This document shows positions 26,736 to 34,474 of a stretch of 47,190 nucleotides of DNA, one piece after another; position 1 is the first letter of the stretch; every line of letters begins with the position of its first letter. The DNA is from Phycisphaerae bacterium. GTDB taxonomy: Bacteria; Planctomycetota; Phycisphaerae; Sedimentisphaerales; Anaerobacaceae. Location: NCBI GenBank assembly GCA_012744475.1, contig JAAYBV010000010.1, positions 1-47,190 on the forward strand, read 5' to 3'. The translations under genes were made by a program, and so were the position numbers. Under the pieces are notes generated by a model. That model made no database searches. It was not told the DNA's origin and saw only the letters and a list, made by a program, of their open reading frames with translations.

Positions 26736-27932
26736 TCAGGAGATGGTTTTGCGGACATACGCCGGGCCGAATGTTCTGGTCAGCACGCCCGGCAGCCGTC
26801 CCCGTCGGCCTAGGCCGACGACCCATGAGACCAACGGGTTCTTGCGTCGCGATCTTGCCTGCTTCATCGCTTCGAGGTTGATGCCGGCGATCTCTCGGGC
26901 CACCTCCTCGATGGACCGATCCGTCTGCCGAGTCTGGGCCATCAGGTTCTCCACCCTGGGCACGAAATGCTGCCGGATGAACGGAACGATCCTTTCGTGG
27001 TCGAGAGCGAGCGAGCCAAGGATACTGCCGAGGACACCGCCACTGTTTGAGACGAAATCCGGGAAGTACGTGATGCCCCTGGCGGCAAGGGCCTCCCGGG
27101 CCTTCTGCGTGACAGGGTTGTTGGCCCCGCAGACGATGGCCTGGGCCTGCACCCGATCGGCGTTGGCGCTGCTGACGCTCCAGGACAGCGCGCACGGGAC
27201 GAAGAAGTCCCCCGGCACCGCCGACACGTCGGCAGGTGCGATGCAGCGCGAGGGATCGTATCGGTTCACGCAGTCGCTGCCGGCGGCGGCCCGCTCGCGC
27301 AGAAGACGCGTCACGTCGAGTCCTTCGGAATCGTAGACCGCGCCGCGGTCTGTGGAGACAGCCACGATCCGGCATCCGATCTCGGCAAGCTGTTCGGCCA
27401 GCGCGCCACCGACTTTGCCGAAGCCTTCGATGGCCACGCGACAGTCGTTCAGCGATAGCTTCCGCGCCGCCGCCACCTGCTCGACGCAGAGCCGCACGGT
27501 CAGGGCCGTGTAGTATCCCGAATCCCGCGCCGACCGCGGTCGCATCAGACCGGCGGTCCGGCAGATCAGACGCAGGTCGTCGTCATTCGTCCCGGCGTCT
27601 TCGCCGGGCAGATATCGCCCTCTAAACAGCGCGAGCCGCTCGGCAAACGACCGCACGATCTCTTGACGCTCCTGTGGTGACATCGTGTCTCGATGCGTGA
27701 GAATCGCGGCCTTGGCGCCGCCGAACGGCCACTTCAGGAAAGCGTACTTCAGGGTCATGGCGCGGGCCAGATGGCACAGGTCGGCTGTGAACATTTCCGG
27801 GACCATCCGAATGCCGCCGGCACTGACGCCGCCGATGTTCGAATCGATGACGAGATGGCCCAGCACAGACCCATCGGGCCGGTAGAACGAATGCAGCGCC
27901 TCCGGCGTGACCTCAGGATTCTCGGTCTGCAT
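26736..27932 (-). CDS. Glu/Leu/Phe/Val dehydrogenase family protein
   Basis: This 398-residue NAD(P)-dependent amino-acid dehydrogenase deaminates or forms an amino acid. The dimerisation/catalytic half contains 'GGVSAGGIRMVPEM', 'MTLKYAFLKWPFGGAKAA' with the catalytic lysine, and 'LPGEDAGTNDDDL' with the conserved Asp. The NAD-binding half contains 'VAIEGFGKVGGALAEQL', 'GANNPVT' and 'FVSNSGGVLGS'. The substrate-binding N-terminus differs from typical glutamate dehydrogenase and is closer to leucine/phenylalanine-type enzymes. The basic C-terminal tail after 'MKQARSRRK' is unusual. Its gene converges on the CapK-like gene. Confidence 0.88.
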   Translation of the reverse strand: MQTENPEVTPEALHSFYRPDGSVLGHLVIDSNIGGVSAGGIRMVPEMFTADLCHLARAMTLKYAFLKWPFGGAKAAILTHRDTMSPQERQEIVRSFAERLALFRGRYLPGEDAGTNDDDLRLICRTAGLMRPRSARDSGYYTALTVRLCVEQVAAARKLSLNDCRVAIEGFGKVGGALAEQLAEIGCRIVAVSTDRGAVYDSEGLDVTRLLRERAAAGSDCVNRYDPSRCIAPADVSAVPGDFFVPCALSWSVSSANADRVQAQAIVCGANNPVTQKAREALAARGITYFPDFVSNSGGVLGSILGSLALDHERIVPFIRQHFVPRVENLMAQTRQTDRSIEEVAREIAGINLEAMKQARSRRKNPLVSWVVGLGRRGRLPGVLTRTFGPAYVRKTIS

Positions 27933-27972
27933 ATGGATGCGTCCTCATCTCAACCCCGATGCACGTCGGGAC

Positions 27973-28056
27973 TGCCGGAGGAGGGACTCGAACCCTCACC
28001 CTGTTGCCAGGACGGGATTTTGAATCCCGCGCGTCTGCCAATTCCGCCACTCCGGC
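27973..28056 (-). tRNA. tRNA-Leu (anticodon CAA)
   Basis: On the minus strand the 84 bases fold as a class II tRNA. The acceptor stem is GCCGGAG with CTCCGGC and discriminator A. The anticodon stem CGGGA/TCCCG holds a loop with CAA, and a long variable arm precedes the T-arm 'GGTTCGAGTCC'. CCA is not encoded. Confidence 0.95.
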
Positions 28057-28084
28057 TCAGTCGTTACTTTCCATCAGGGCGGAC

Positions 28085-28113
28085 ATCATAAGGAATCGAT
28101 TCGGGCCCGTCAA
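28085..28113 (-). promoter_or_regulatory. Promoter of tRNA-Leu
   Basis: On the minus strand TTGACG (28108-28113) and TATGAT (28085-28090) are 17 bases apart, 28 bases before the mature 5' end. Confidence 0.75.
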
Positions 28114-28164
28114 CAGACAATTCACCCGCCGGGCGAAAACGGGGCTGGTCGGAGGCGCCTGCAA

Positions 28165-28193
28165 TTGCCCGTGCGCGGGCGAGGGACTATAAT
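28165..28193 (+). promoter_or_regulatory. Promoter of the sulfatase gene
   Basis: TTGCCC at 28165-28170 and a perfect TATAAT at 28188-28193 are 17 bases apart, giving a start near 28200 and a short leader before ATG 28227. Confidence 0.7.
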
Positions 28194-28226
28194 CGACGCC
28201 GATAGGCCGTCGAAAAGGGGCTTGTG

Positions 28227-29687
28227 ATGTGCAGCCGAATCGGTAGAAGGGAGTTTTTGAAGACGATTGGCACAGGGGCCGCCGCGGGCGCTCTGGCGAC
28301 GATGCTCGGACAAGGCCCGTCGGCGGCGCGAGACCGGTCCGATGAGCGCGCCAGGCCCAACCTGCTGTTCGTCTTCGCCGACCAGTGGCGCGCGCAGGAC
28401 ACCGGCTACGCTGGCAACGCCGATGTCCGAACGCCTCATCTCGATCGGCTGGCCAGGACCAGCGTCAACTTTCGAAACGCGGTGTCGGGCTGTCCCGTGT
28501 GCAGTCCGTTCCGGGCCAGCCTGGTCACCGGGCGGTATCCGCTGACGCACGGGGTCTTTCTCAACGATGTCCTGCTGAACGACGAGGCGGTCTCCATCGC
28601 GCAGGCCTACAACCGTGCGGGGTACGACACCGCCTACATCGGCAAGTGGCATCTCGACGGCAACCACAGAAGCGCCTTCATCCCTCGCCAAAGGCGGCAG
28701 GGCTTTCAGTTCTGGAAGGTCCTCGGTTGCACGCACGACTACAACAACTCGTTCTATTACAGCGACGAGAATGTCCGGCTTCGTTGGGAAGGCTATGACG
28801 CCATTGCGCAGACGCGCGAGGCCCAACGCTATATCCGCGAGCACGCCGCCGGCAGGCCCTTCATGCTGTTCCTGTCTTGGGGGCCGCCGCATGCGCCGTA
28901 CCACACCGCGCCGGAGAAGTACAAGGCCCTGTTCAACCCTGATGCGCTGGCGGTTCGGCCCAATGTTCCTGAGTCTGACAGGCAGAAGGCCCGCGAGGTT
29001 CTGGCGGGCTACTACGCCCACATTGCAGCGCTCGACGACTGCCTCGGCGATCTGTTGGCGACGCTGTCGGAAAAGGGAATCGCCGAGAACACGATCCTGG
29101 TCTTCACATCCGATCATGGCGACATGCTGTATTCCCATGGCCGCCAGAAGAAGCAGCAACCCTGGGACGAATCGATCCGGGTTCCGTTCCTGCTGCGGTA
29201 TCCGGCGGCATTGGGTCCCGGCGGGCGGACGATCGACATGCCGATCAACGCGCCGGACATCATGCCCACGCTGCTTGGGCTTTGCGGCATCGACGTCCCC
29301 GATACCGTCGAGGGGAGTGATTTCTCACCTGTTGTGAAGGGCGTCTCGCCTGTGCCTGATAACGCCGCGTTGATAAGCTGTCCATCGCCGTTCGGACAAT
29401 GGACGCGAAAGGCAGGCGGCCGCGAGTACCGAGGCGTCCGCACGGAACGATACACGTACGTGCGCGATCTCGACGGCCCCTGGCTGCTCTACGACAACAT
29501 CGCCGATCCGTACCAGTTGACCAACCTGGTCAACCGGCCCGAGCACGCTCGATTGCAGGAGCAGTTGGAGGGATTGCTGAGGGCGAAGCTGACGCAGACC
29601 GGCGACGATTTCCGCTCGGGTTGGGACTACATCCGACAATGGGGCTACGAGGTGGACGACTCCGGCACGGTGGTTTACACGAACTGA
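28227..29687 (+). CDS. Exported sulfatase (formylglycine type)
   Basis: This 486-residue arylsulfatase-family enzyme removes sulfate esters, probably from polysaccharides. The activating motif C-x-P-x-R is present as 'CSPFR', with Cys at residue 92, which a formylglycine-generating enzyme must oxidise. Metal and active-site elements are 'LLFVFADQWRAQDTG', 'YIGKWHLDG' and 'LVFTSDHGDMLYSHG'. The N-terminus 'GRREFLKTIGTGAAAGAL' is a twin-arginine signal. ATG 28227 has AAGGGG upstream; a GTG at 28224 is in frame. The tandem-GH16 gene follows 30 bases later on the same strand, so the two likely degrade one sulfated glycan. Confidence 0.94.
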   Translation: MCSRIGRREFLKTIGTGAAAGALATMLGQGPSAARDRSDERARPNLLFVFADQWRAQDTGYAGNADVRTPHLDRLARTSVNFRNAVSGCPVCSPFRASLVTGRYPLTHGVFLNDVLLNDEAVSIAQAYNRAGYDTAYIGKWHLDGNHRSAFIPRQRRQGFQFWKVLGCTHDYNNSFYYSDENVRLRWEGYDAIAQTREAQRYIREHAAGRPFMLFLSWGPPHAPYHTAPEKYKALFNPDALAVRPNVPESDRQKAREVLAGYYAHIAALDDCLGDLLATLSEKGIAENTILVFTSDHGDMLYSHGRQKKQQPWDESIRVPFLLRYPAALGPGGRTIDMPINAPDIMPTLLGLCGIDVPDTVEGSDFSPVVKGVSPVPDNAALISCPSPFGQWTRKAGGREYRGVRTERYTYVRDLDGPWLLYDNIADPYQLTNLVNRPEHARLQEQLEGLLRAKLTQTGDDFRSGWDYIRQWGYEVDDSGTVVYTN

Positions 29688-29717
29688 ATCCAATCGAATT
29701 GGCAATGAGGTGACATC

Positions 29718-31298
29718 ATGCGGCGATCGATATGGAGAATGGCCTTGTGTCTGTCCCTGGCAGCGGTTCCTCTTTGCCGCGCGGAGGCAAAGCGGCCGGC
29801 CAGTTGGACGCGGACGGAGGCGCTGGGATCTGTCCCCACGCCAACCTCGGATCGCCTGCCGCTTTCCGATCAGGGCAATGAGGGCCGCTGGCTCCCGTAC
29901 GAGCCGATGACGGACGAGTTCGAGGGCACGGCGCTCGATCCGGACCGGTGGTGGCCGCGGAACCCCGGGTGGCTGGGTCGCCAGCCCGCCTACTTCTGGC
30001 CGGGCAATGTCACCGTCTCGGACGGCAAGCTCCATCTGGTCATGCGCCGCCAGGAAGTGCCCGAGATGCCCAAAGACAAGGGCTACCATACCTACACGTC
30101 CGCCGCCGTGCAGAGCAAGGGCCGCGTCAAGTACGGCTACTTCGAGGTCAAGGCCAGGGCGATGAAGTCGCACGGCTCCAGCTCCTTCTGGTTCTACGAC
30201 AGCACACCCGAGGAGTGGACCGAGATCGACGTCTTCGAGATCGGTGGCAAGTCGCCGGGATACGAGCGCAAGTACAACATGAACGCACACGTCTTGCATA
30301 CGCCTACCGAGAAGGAGCACTGGTCCTGCGGTGGCGTGTGGATTGCGCCGTCGGACCTGGCGGACGACTATCACGTCTACGGGCTGGAATGGGACCCGAA
30401 CCGGATCAAGTGGTACTTCGACGGGGTGCTGGTCCGCTGGGTTGAGAACACCCATTGGCATCAAGCCCTGACGCTGAATTTCGACAGCGAGACGATGCCG
30501 CAGTGGTTCGGCCTGCCCGATGACAGCGATCTGCCTTCGACCTACAGCGTCGAATACGTGCGGGCATGGAAGCGGGCGGATGCCGCTGAGCAGCCGGTGC
30601 AAGCCACGTTGCCGGTGGGCAACGAATACAAGCTCATCTGGTCGGATGAGTTCGACGGGCAGACGCTCGATTCGACCAGGTGGGATTATCGCGGCTTGGG
30701 GCCACGCCGCGATGCGGTCAATGTCAAGGAAACCGTCTCGCTCGATGGCGAAGGGCATTTGGTCCTGACCACAAAGCGCGCGGGCGATGCGTATCATACG
30801 GCGATGATCGGCACCCAGGGCCGGTTCGAGACCACCTTCGGCTATTTCGAGTGCCGCGTCAGATTGCAGGAGCAGGTCGGGCACTGGTCGGCCTTCTGGC
30901 TCCAGAGCCCCAGCCTGGGGCAGCCGCTGGGCGACCCTGCCGCCGCGGGCACCGAGATCGACATCTTCGAATACTTGCGCAAGGACGGCGACCGCGTTCA
31001 TCACAACCTGCACTGGGACGGCTACGGCGAGCACCACAAGCACGCCGGAACGACGGTGACCGTCGCCGGGTTACAGAGGGGCTGGCACACCTTCGGCCTG
31101 CTCTGGACCGACCGCGAATACGTCGTCTATGTCGACGGCAAGGAGACCTGGCGCAGCGACAAGGGCGTCTCCCATCGCAGCCAGTACATCATCTTGAGCC
31201 TGGAGGTCGGCAAGTGGGCCGGTGACATCGCGCAGGCCCAGTTGCCCGACCACCTCTATGTCGATTACGTCCGCGTCTACCAGAGGCAGGGGCAGTAG
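29718..31298 (+). CDS. Secreted glycoside hydrolase with two GH16 domains
   Basis: This 526-residue exported enzyme has a signal peptide ('MALCLSLAAVPLCRAEA') and two complete GH16 beta-jelly-rolls. The first, about residues 45-290, has the catalytic motif E-I-D-V-F-E with Glu169, Asp171 and Glu174, and ends 'HWHQALTLNFDSETMPQWFG', a pattern like agarases and porphyranases. The second, about 305-525, begins 'EYKLIWSDEFDGQTLDSTRW' and has E-I-D-I-F-E with Glu413, Asp415 and Glu418, nearer laminarinase-type GH16. Both acid pairs are intact, so both domains should be active. GAGGTGA precedes ATG. With the sulfatase upstream, breakdown of a sulfated galactan or mixed glucan is likely. Confidence 0.93.
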   Translation: MRRSIWRMALCLSLAAVPLCRAEAKRPASWTRTEALGSVPTPTSDRLPLSDQGNEGRWLPYEPMTDEFEGTALDPDRWWPRNPGWLGRQPAYFWPGNVTVSDGKLHLVMRRQEVPEMPKDKGYHTYTSAAVQSKGRVKYGYFEVKARAMKSHGSSSFWFYDSTPEEWTEIDVFEIGGKSPGYERKYNMNAHVLHTPTEKEHWSCGGVWIAPSDLADDYHVYGLEWDPNRIKWYFDGVLVRWVENTHWHQALTLNFDSETMPQWFGLPDDSDLPSTYSVEYVRAWKRADAAEQPVQATLPVGNEYKLIWSDEFDGQTLDSTRWDYRGLGPRRDAVNVKETVSLDGEGHLVLTTKRAGDAYHTAMIGTQGRFETTFGYFECRVRLQEQVGHWSAFWLQSPSLGQPLGDPAAAGTEIDIFEYLRKDGDRVHHNLHWDGYGEHHKHAGTTVTVAGLQRGWHTFGLLWTDREYVVYVDGKETWRSDKGVSHRSQYIILSLEVGKWAGDIAQAQLPDHLYVDYVRVYQRQGQ

Positions 31299-31306
31299 CC
31301 CGCGTG

Positions 31307-32299
31307 CTATGCGAAGCTGTGGTGGATGGGCTGCTTTTTCAGTTCCGCCAGGGTGGGCAGCAGATCGAACGACGGGATGGGAAACGCCTCGGTGAAGCGG
31401 TCGATGGTGTGCTGGATCTGCGCCATGGTTCGGCCGTGCATCATGGCGAAGAGGTTGTAGGGCCAACGGCTTCCAAGGGATGCCGGGACCTGTCGCTCGT
31501 AGCAATGGCTTACGGCGCCCGAGTGGGCGAGCCAGCGGCCGGCCTCGACGATGTGCCCGGGATCGACCTGCCCGACGAACATGACGTTGGCGGTGAAGCC
31601 GAGCCTGTGATGGTTCAGCACGCCTGCGATGCGGCGGATCACGCCGGCCTCGATCAGCTCGGCCAGCAGCGCGAACATCTCGGGCTCGGCCATCGTCGCC
31701 GGACACACCGCATCGAATGGCCGGCTGGTTACATCGAGACCGTCAGCGAGATGCGTCAGCAACTGCTTCTGTTCTTCACGCAAGACAACCGGCTCCGTCC
31801 CCGGCACCCGCTCGACATCACGCAGCAGCACGTCGTCGTCGCCCTCGGCGTCGAAACGCACGTCCAGTTTGAAGACGCGCGTCACCGGAAGGCTGTGAAA
31901 CTCGATGTCGAAACGGGCCTGTAGCTCGATCAGATTGTGACGGAGTTGCTCGTTCGACGCGGCCTGGAGGGTGAACCAGAGATTGAACTCGTGGCGGCGC
32001 AGGTAGTTGTGTGAGACGCCGGGAAGGGCGTTGATCGCTGCCGTTACGGTCGGCACCTGTTCATCCGGCACGTGGGCAGCCACCAGCGTGCTGGCCATGC
32101 CCAGCGCACGCTGGTTGAGGACGGCGCAGATCCGCCGGAGCACGCCGTCGGCCTGGAGCTGCCGCGTCTGATCCAGAACGTCGGCCTCGGTACACCCCAG
32201 ATCCGTTGCCATCTGCGCAAAGGGCTGCGAAACGAGCGGCAAGCCTCTCTGAAGGCGATTGCACAGGCGTTTCTGGAGATCGGTCAGAGGGGCGGTCAT
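31307..32299 (-). CDS. ahbAB: Siroheme decarboxylase, AhbA-AhbB fusion
   Basis: This 330-residue protein has two Lrp/AsnC-like halves. Residues 1-160 begin 'LTDLQKRLCNRLQRGLPLVSQPF', and residues 165-330 begin 'LREEQKQLLTHLADGLDVTSRPF'. Each half has a winged-helix start, 'GVLRRICAVLNQRALG' or 'GVIRRIAGVLNHHRLG', and an RAM-like 'VSHNYLRR' or 'VSHCYERQ'. In the alternative heme pathway AhbA and AhbB together decarboxylate siroheme to didecarboxysiroheme; here both are on one chain. Its start codon overlaps the stop of the radical SAM gene (ATGA), so the two are translationally coupled. NirDL-type proteins of heme d1 synthesis are related; the radical SAM partner favours heme b. Confidence 0.88.
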   Translation of the reverse strand: MTAPLTDLQKRLCNRLQRGLPLVSQPFAQMATDLGCTEADVLDQTRQLQADGVLRRICAVLNQRALGMASTLVAAHVPDEQVPTVTAAINALPGVSHNYLRRHEFNLWFTLQAASNEQLRHNLIELQARFDIEFHSLPVTRVFKLDVRFDAEGDDDVLLRDVERVPGTEPVVLREEQKQLLTHLADGLDVTSRPFDAVCPATMAEPEMFALLAELIEAGVIRRIAGVLNHHRLGFTANVMFVGQVDPGHIVEAGRWLAHSGAVSHCYERQVPASLGSRWPYNLFAMMHGRTMAQIQHTIDRFTEAFPIPSFDLLPTLAELKKQPIHHSFA

Positions 32300-33333
32300 G
32301 GCTTGCCCTTTGGCTCGTACCAGCAGATCGGGTCCGTAGCGAGGTAGTCGCCCGTCATGGTGTAAGCACGGGCTCGACAGCCGCCGCAGACCTTGACGCA
32401 GGCGCATCGGCCGCACTCGCCCTTGTAGGCGGGCAGATCGCGAATCGCATTGAGAAACGGCGAGCGGTCCCAGATTGCCGCAAAGTCGTAGCCGTTTTCG
32501 ACGAGATTGCCCGCCGAGATGTCGAGAAAGCCGCACGTCTGGACGTCGCCTCGGTGGCTGATGAAGCCGAAGCCTCGGCCGCCCATGCATCCGCTGACGT
32601 GTACCTTGGGCAGTTCTGCGTTCATCTCGCGGAAGAGCCGGGCGTACTGCGGTCCGCAGGTCACTCGCAGCTCGATGCCAAGATCGGACCGCAACTGGAG
32701 CAGTTCGGCCAGCAGTTCGGCGTATTGCCGTGGTTCGAGTATCTCCTCGGTGATCTCCTCGCCCCGCCCGGTCGGGACCAGGATGAAGGGGTTGTAGCAG
32801 TAGGCCCCGAGCCGGCGTGCGAGATCGGCGATGGCGGGCACCTCGTGGAGGTTGCTGCGCGTGATGGTCGTGTTGATCTGGAAGCGGATGCCCACTCTCC
32901 TGGCGGTTTCGGCGGCCCTCTGGACCGTGTCGAACGCACCATCGGTACGGCGGAAGGCGTCGTGCGTCCGGGCGGTGGCGCCGTCGAGGGAGAACGACAG
33001 AGCCATCACGCCGGCCTCCTTCAGGGCCGCCAACGAGGCGTCGTCGATGGCGTAGCCGCACGTGGCCATCACCATGCGCAGCCCCAAGTCGCGTCCGTGC
33101 CGCACCAGCTCCACGATGTCCTCCCGTTCGGTGGGCTCGCCGCCGGTCATGATAACGACGCACTTCTCGTAGGCGGCCACCGCGTCGAGGATTCGCTTCC
33201 ATTGCTGCGTGCTCAACTCGTCGCGTCGCGTCGCGCTGTCTGCGTCCGCCCGACAGTGCCGACAGTTGAACCGACAACGCCGCGTCACCTCGAACGCAAG
33301 CAAGCGGGGTTTGTTGTCCTGCTCGTCCTTCAT
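32296..33333 (-). CDS. ahbD: Radical SAM heme b synthase (AhbD-like)
   Basis: This 345-residue radical SAM enzyme has 'TRRCRFNCRHCRAD' with the CxxxCxxC iron-sulfur motif, 'VIMTGGEPTERED', 'SFSLDGATARTHDAFR' and 'FILVPTGRGEE'. A C-terminal SPASM-like cysteine cluster reads 'CGRCACVKVCGGCRARAY'. This pattern fits AhbD, which oxidatively decarboxylates Fe-coproporphyrin III to heme b; AhbC, the deacetylase, is the alternative. ATG 33333 has GAGG 5 bases upstream. Overlap with the ahbAB fusion and shared strand make an operon. This oxygen-sensitive route suits an anaerobe. Confidence 0.85.
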   Translation of the reverse strand: MKDEQDNKPRLLAFEVTRRCRFNCRHCRADADSATRRDELSTQQWKRILDAVAAYEKCVVIMTGGEPTEREDIVELVRHGRDLGLRMVMATCGYAIDDASLAALKEAGVMALSFSLDGATARTHDAFRRTDGAFDTVQRAAETARRVGIRFQINTTITRSNLHEVPAIADLARRLGAYCYNPFILVPTGRGEEITEEILEPRQYAELLAELLQLRSDLGIELRVTCGPQYARLFREMNAELPKVHVSGCMGGRGFGFISHRGDVQTCGFLDISAGNLVENGYDFAAIWDRSPFLNAIRDLPAYKGECGRCACVKVCGGCRARAYTMTGDYLATDPICWYEPKGKP

Positions 33334-33453
33334 GATCCTCGATCCTACGCCTGCGGGACGCCCGCGGTTCACGGCCCGCCTGGGCGCGTCAGGCGGGGCT
33401 TGCGGCGCAGCACTTCGCGCCAGGATCGCGCGCCCTTTCGATCAGGTGGGCGC

Positions 33454-33490
33454 AAACAAAAACCGCGTTTTCGATACCGAGAACGCGGTT
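33454..33490 (-). terminator. Intrinsic terminator of tRNA-Asp
   Basis: On the minus strand AACCGCGTT (33482-33490) pairs perfectly with AACGCGGTT (33461-33469), followed by a T-rich tail, directly after the tRNA. Confidence 0.85.
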
Positions 33491-33496
33491 CTTGTA

Positions 33497-33570
33497 CGAG
33501 GCCGATGGGGCTCGAACCCACAACCTTCGGATCGACAGTCCGATGCTCTCACCAATTGAGCTACGGCCCC
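33497..33570 (-). tRNA. tRNA-Asp (anticodon GTC)
   Basis: On the minus strand 74 bases fold as a tRNA. The acceptor GGGGCCG pairs with CGGCCTC (one G-T pair), with discriminator G as expected for Asp. The anticodon stem TCGGA/TCCGA holds loop CTGTCGA, giving GTC. CCA is not encoded. Confidence 0.95.
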
Positions 33571-33586
33571 AACCGATAAAGCCGCA

Positions 33587-33616
33587 AATATAGCGATTGC
33601 CTGGCAACCGTGTCAA
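33587..33616 (-). promoter_or_regulatory. Promoter of tRNA-Asp
   Basis: On the minus strand TTGACA (33611-33616) and TATATT (33587-33592) are 18 bases apart, 16 bases before the tRNA. Confidence 0.7.
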
Positions 33617-33722
33617 ATCTTTTTGTCCCGATTCCACTCAGATTCTGTAGCTTGGCGCCCCCGGCGGCGCGATTGCCGACCTCGGGCCGGGCGGAATTAC
33701 CCGCAGCCGGAAAGGTACCCTA

Positions 33723-33750
33723 TTGATTTCTGAAACAACTGTTTTAAACT
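33723..33750 (+). promoter_or_regulatory. Promoter with a TetR-type operator in its spacer
   Basis: TTGATT at 33723-33728 and TAAACT at 33745-33750 are 16 bases apart. The spacer contains AAACAACTGTTT (33733-33744), an imperfect palindrome with arms AAACA/TGTTT, a good place for the TetR-family protein encoded downstream to bind. A further TGTTTCA near 33798 repeats the half-site. Confidence 0.55.
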
Positions 33751-33817
33751 GCTGTATGAAACGTCTGTCCTGCTGAGGGTGACGCAGTGAACGTGTTTCA
33801 GTGATCGGCGAGGAGCC

Positions 33818-34474
33818 ATGGACGAAAGAACCGTTCAAGATCGATTGGTTGAAGCGGCTGAGGTTCTGTTCTGCCAGCGAGGCTTTGATGACACTGGCGT
33901 TCGCGAGATCGCCGCGGCGGCCGGCTGCAACGTGGCGTCGATCAACTACTACTTCGGAGGCAAGGACCGGCTCTATGTCGAGGTATGGCGCCGTCAGCTT
34001 GGCATCATGCGAGAGACTCGGACGGCCGGCATTCGCAAGGCAATGTCCGGCAACGAGTTGCCGTCCCTGGAAGAGCTGCTCAAGTCCTATGCACGGTCCT
34101 TCTTCGAACCGTTGGCTGATGAGAGTGGGCTGTCTGTTGGGCAAGGGCACTGCCGGTTCGTGGAGCTGATGATCAGAGAGATGGTTGATCCGCGTCTGCC
34201 CGCCGATATGTTCGTGACCGAGATGGTGTCGCCGGTGATGGCGGTCCTGACTGAAGCCATTCAGACGGTCTGCCCGTGGTTGAAGCCGCCGACGGTTCAG
34301 CGTATGATCCTGTCGGTCGTCGGGCAGCTTGTGTACGTGGTGGCGGCCCGAAGGATGTTCGAACGATGCGACTGCGCGAATCTCCCCCGATTGAATCCCG
34401 AGGAGATGATCGATCACATCGTCAGGTTTTCGGCCGCGGCGATTCGCGGCTACGAAAAGGGAGAGAGAGAATGA
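33818..34474 (+). CDS. TetR/AcrR-family repressor (CecR-like)
   Basis: This 218-residue regulator has the TetR helix-turn-helix at the N-terminus ('LVEAAEVLFCQRGFDDTGVREIAAAAGCNVASINYYFGGKDRL'; positions about 8-50) and an all-helical ligand domain like that of CecR/YbiH. It probably represses its own operon from the palindrome at 33733. Its stop overlaps the start of the outer-membrane factor gene (ATGA at 34471), a sign of translational coupling. The ligand is unknown. Confidence 0.9.
   Translation: MDERTVQDRLVEAAEVLFCQRGFDDTGVREIAAAAGCNVASINYYFGGKDRLYVEVWRRQLGIMRETRTAGIRKAMSGNELPSLEELLKSYARSFFEPLADESGLSVGQGHCRFVELMIREMVDPRLPADMFVTEMVSPVMAVLTEAIQTVCPWLKPPTVQRMILSVVGQLVYVVAARRMFERCDCANLPRLNPEEMIDHIVRFSAAAIRGYEKGERE

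Noticed and set aside
31307-33277. A single 656-residue protein covering both ahb genes
   Set aside because: Only the part from 32299 down matches siroheme decarboxylase; the upstream part is a frame-shifted reading of the radical SAM gene.
33389-33637. An 82-codon frame over tRNA-Asp
   Set aside because: It overlaps the tRNA, its terminator and its promoter, all of which are better supported.
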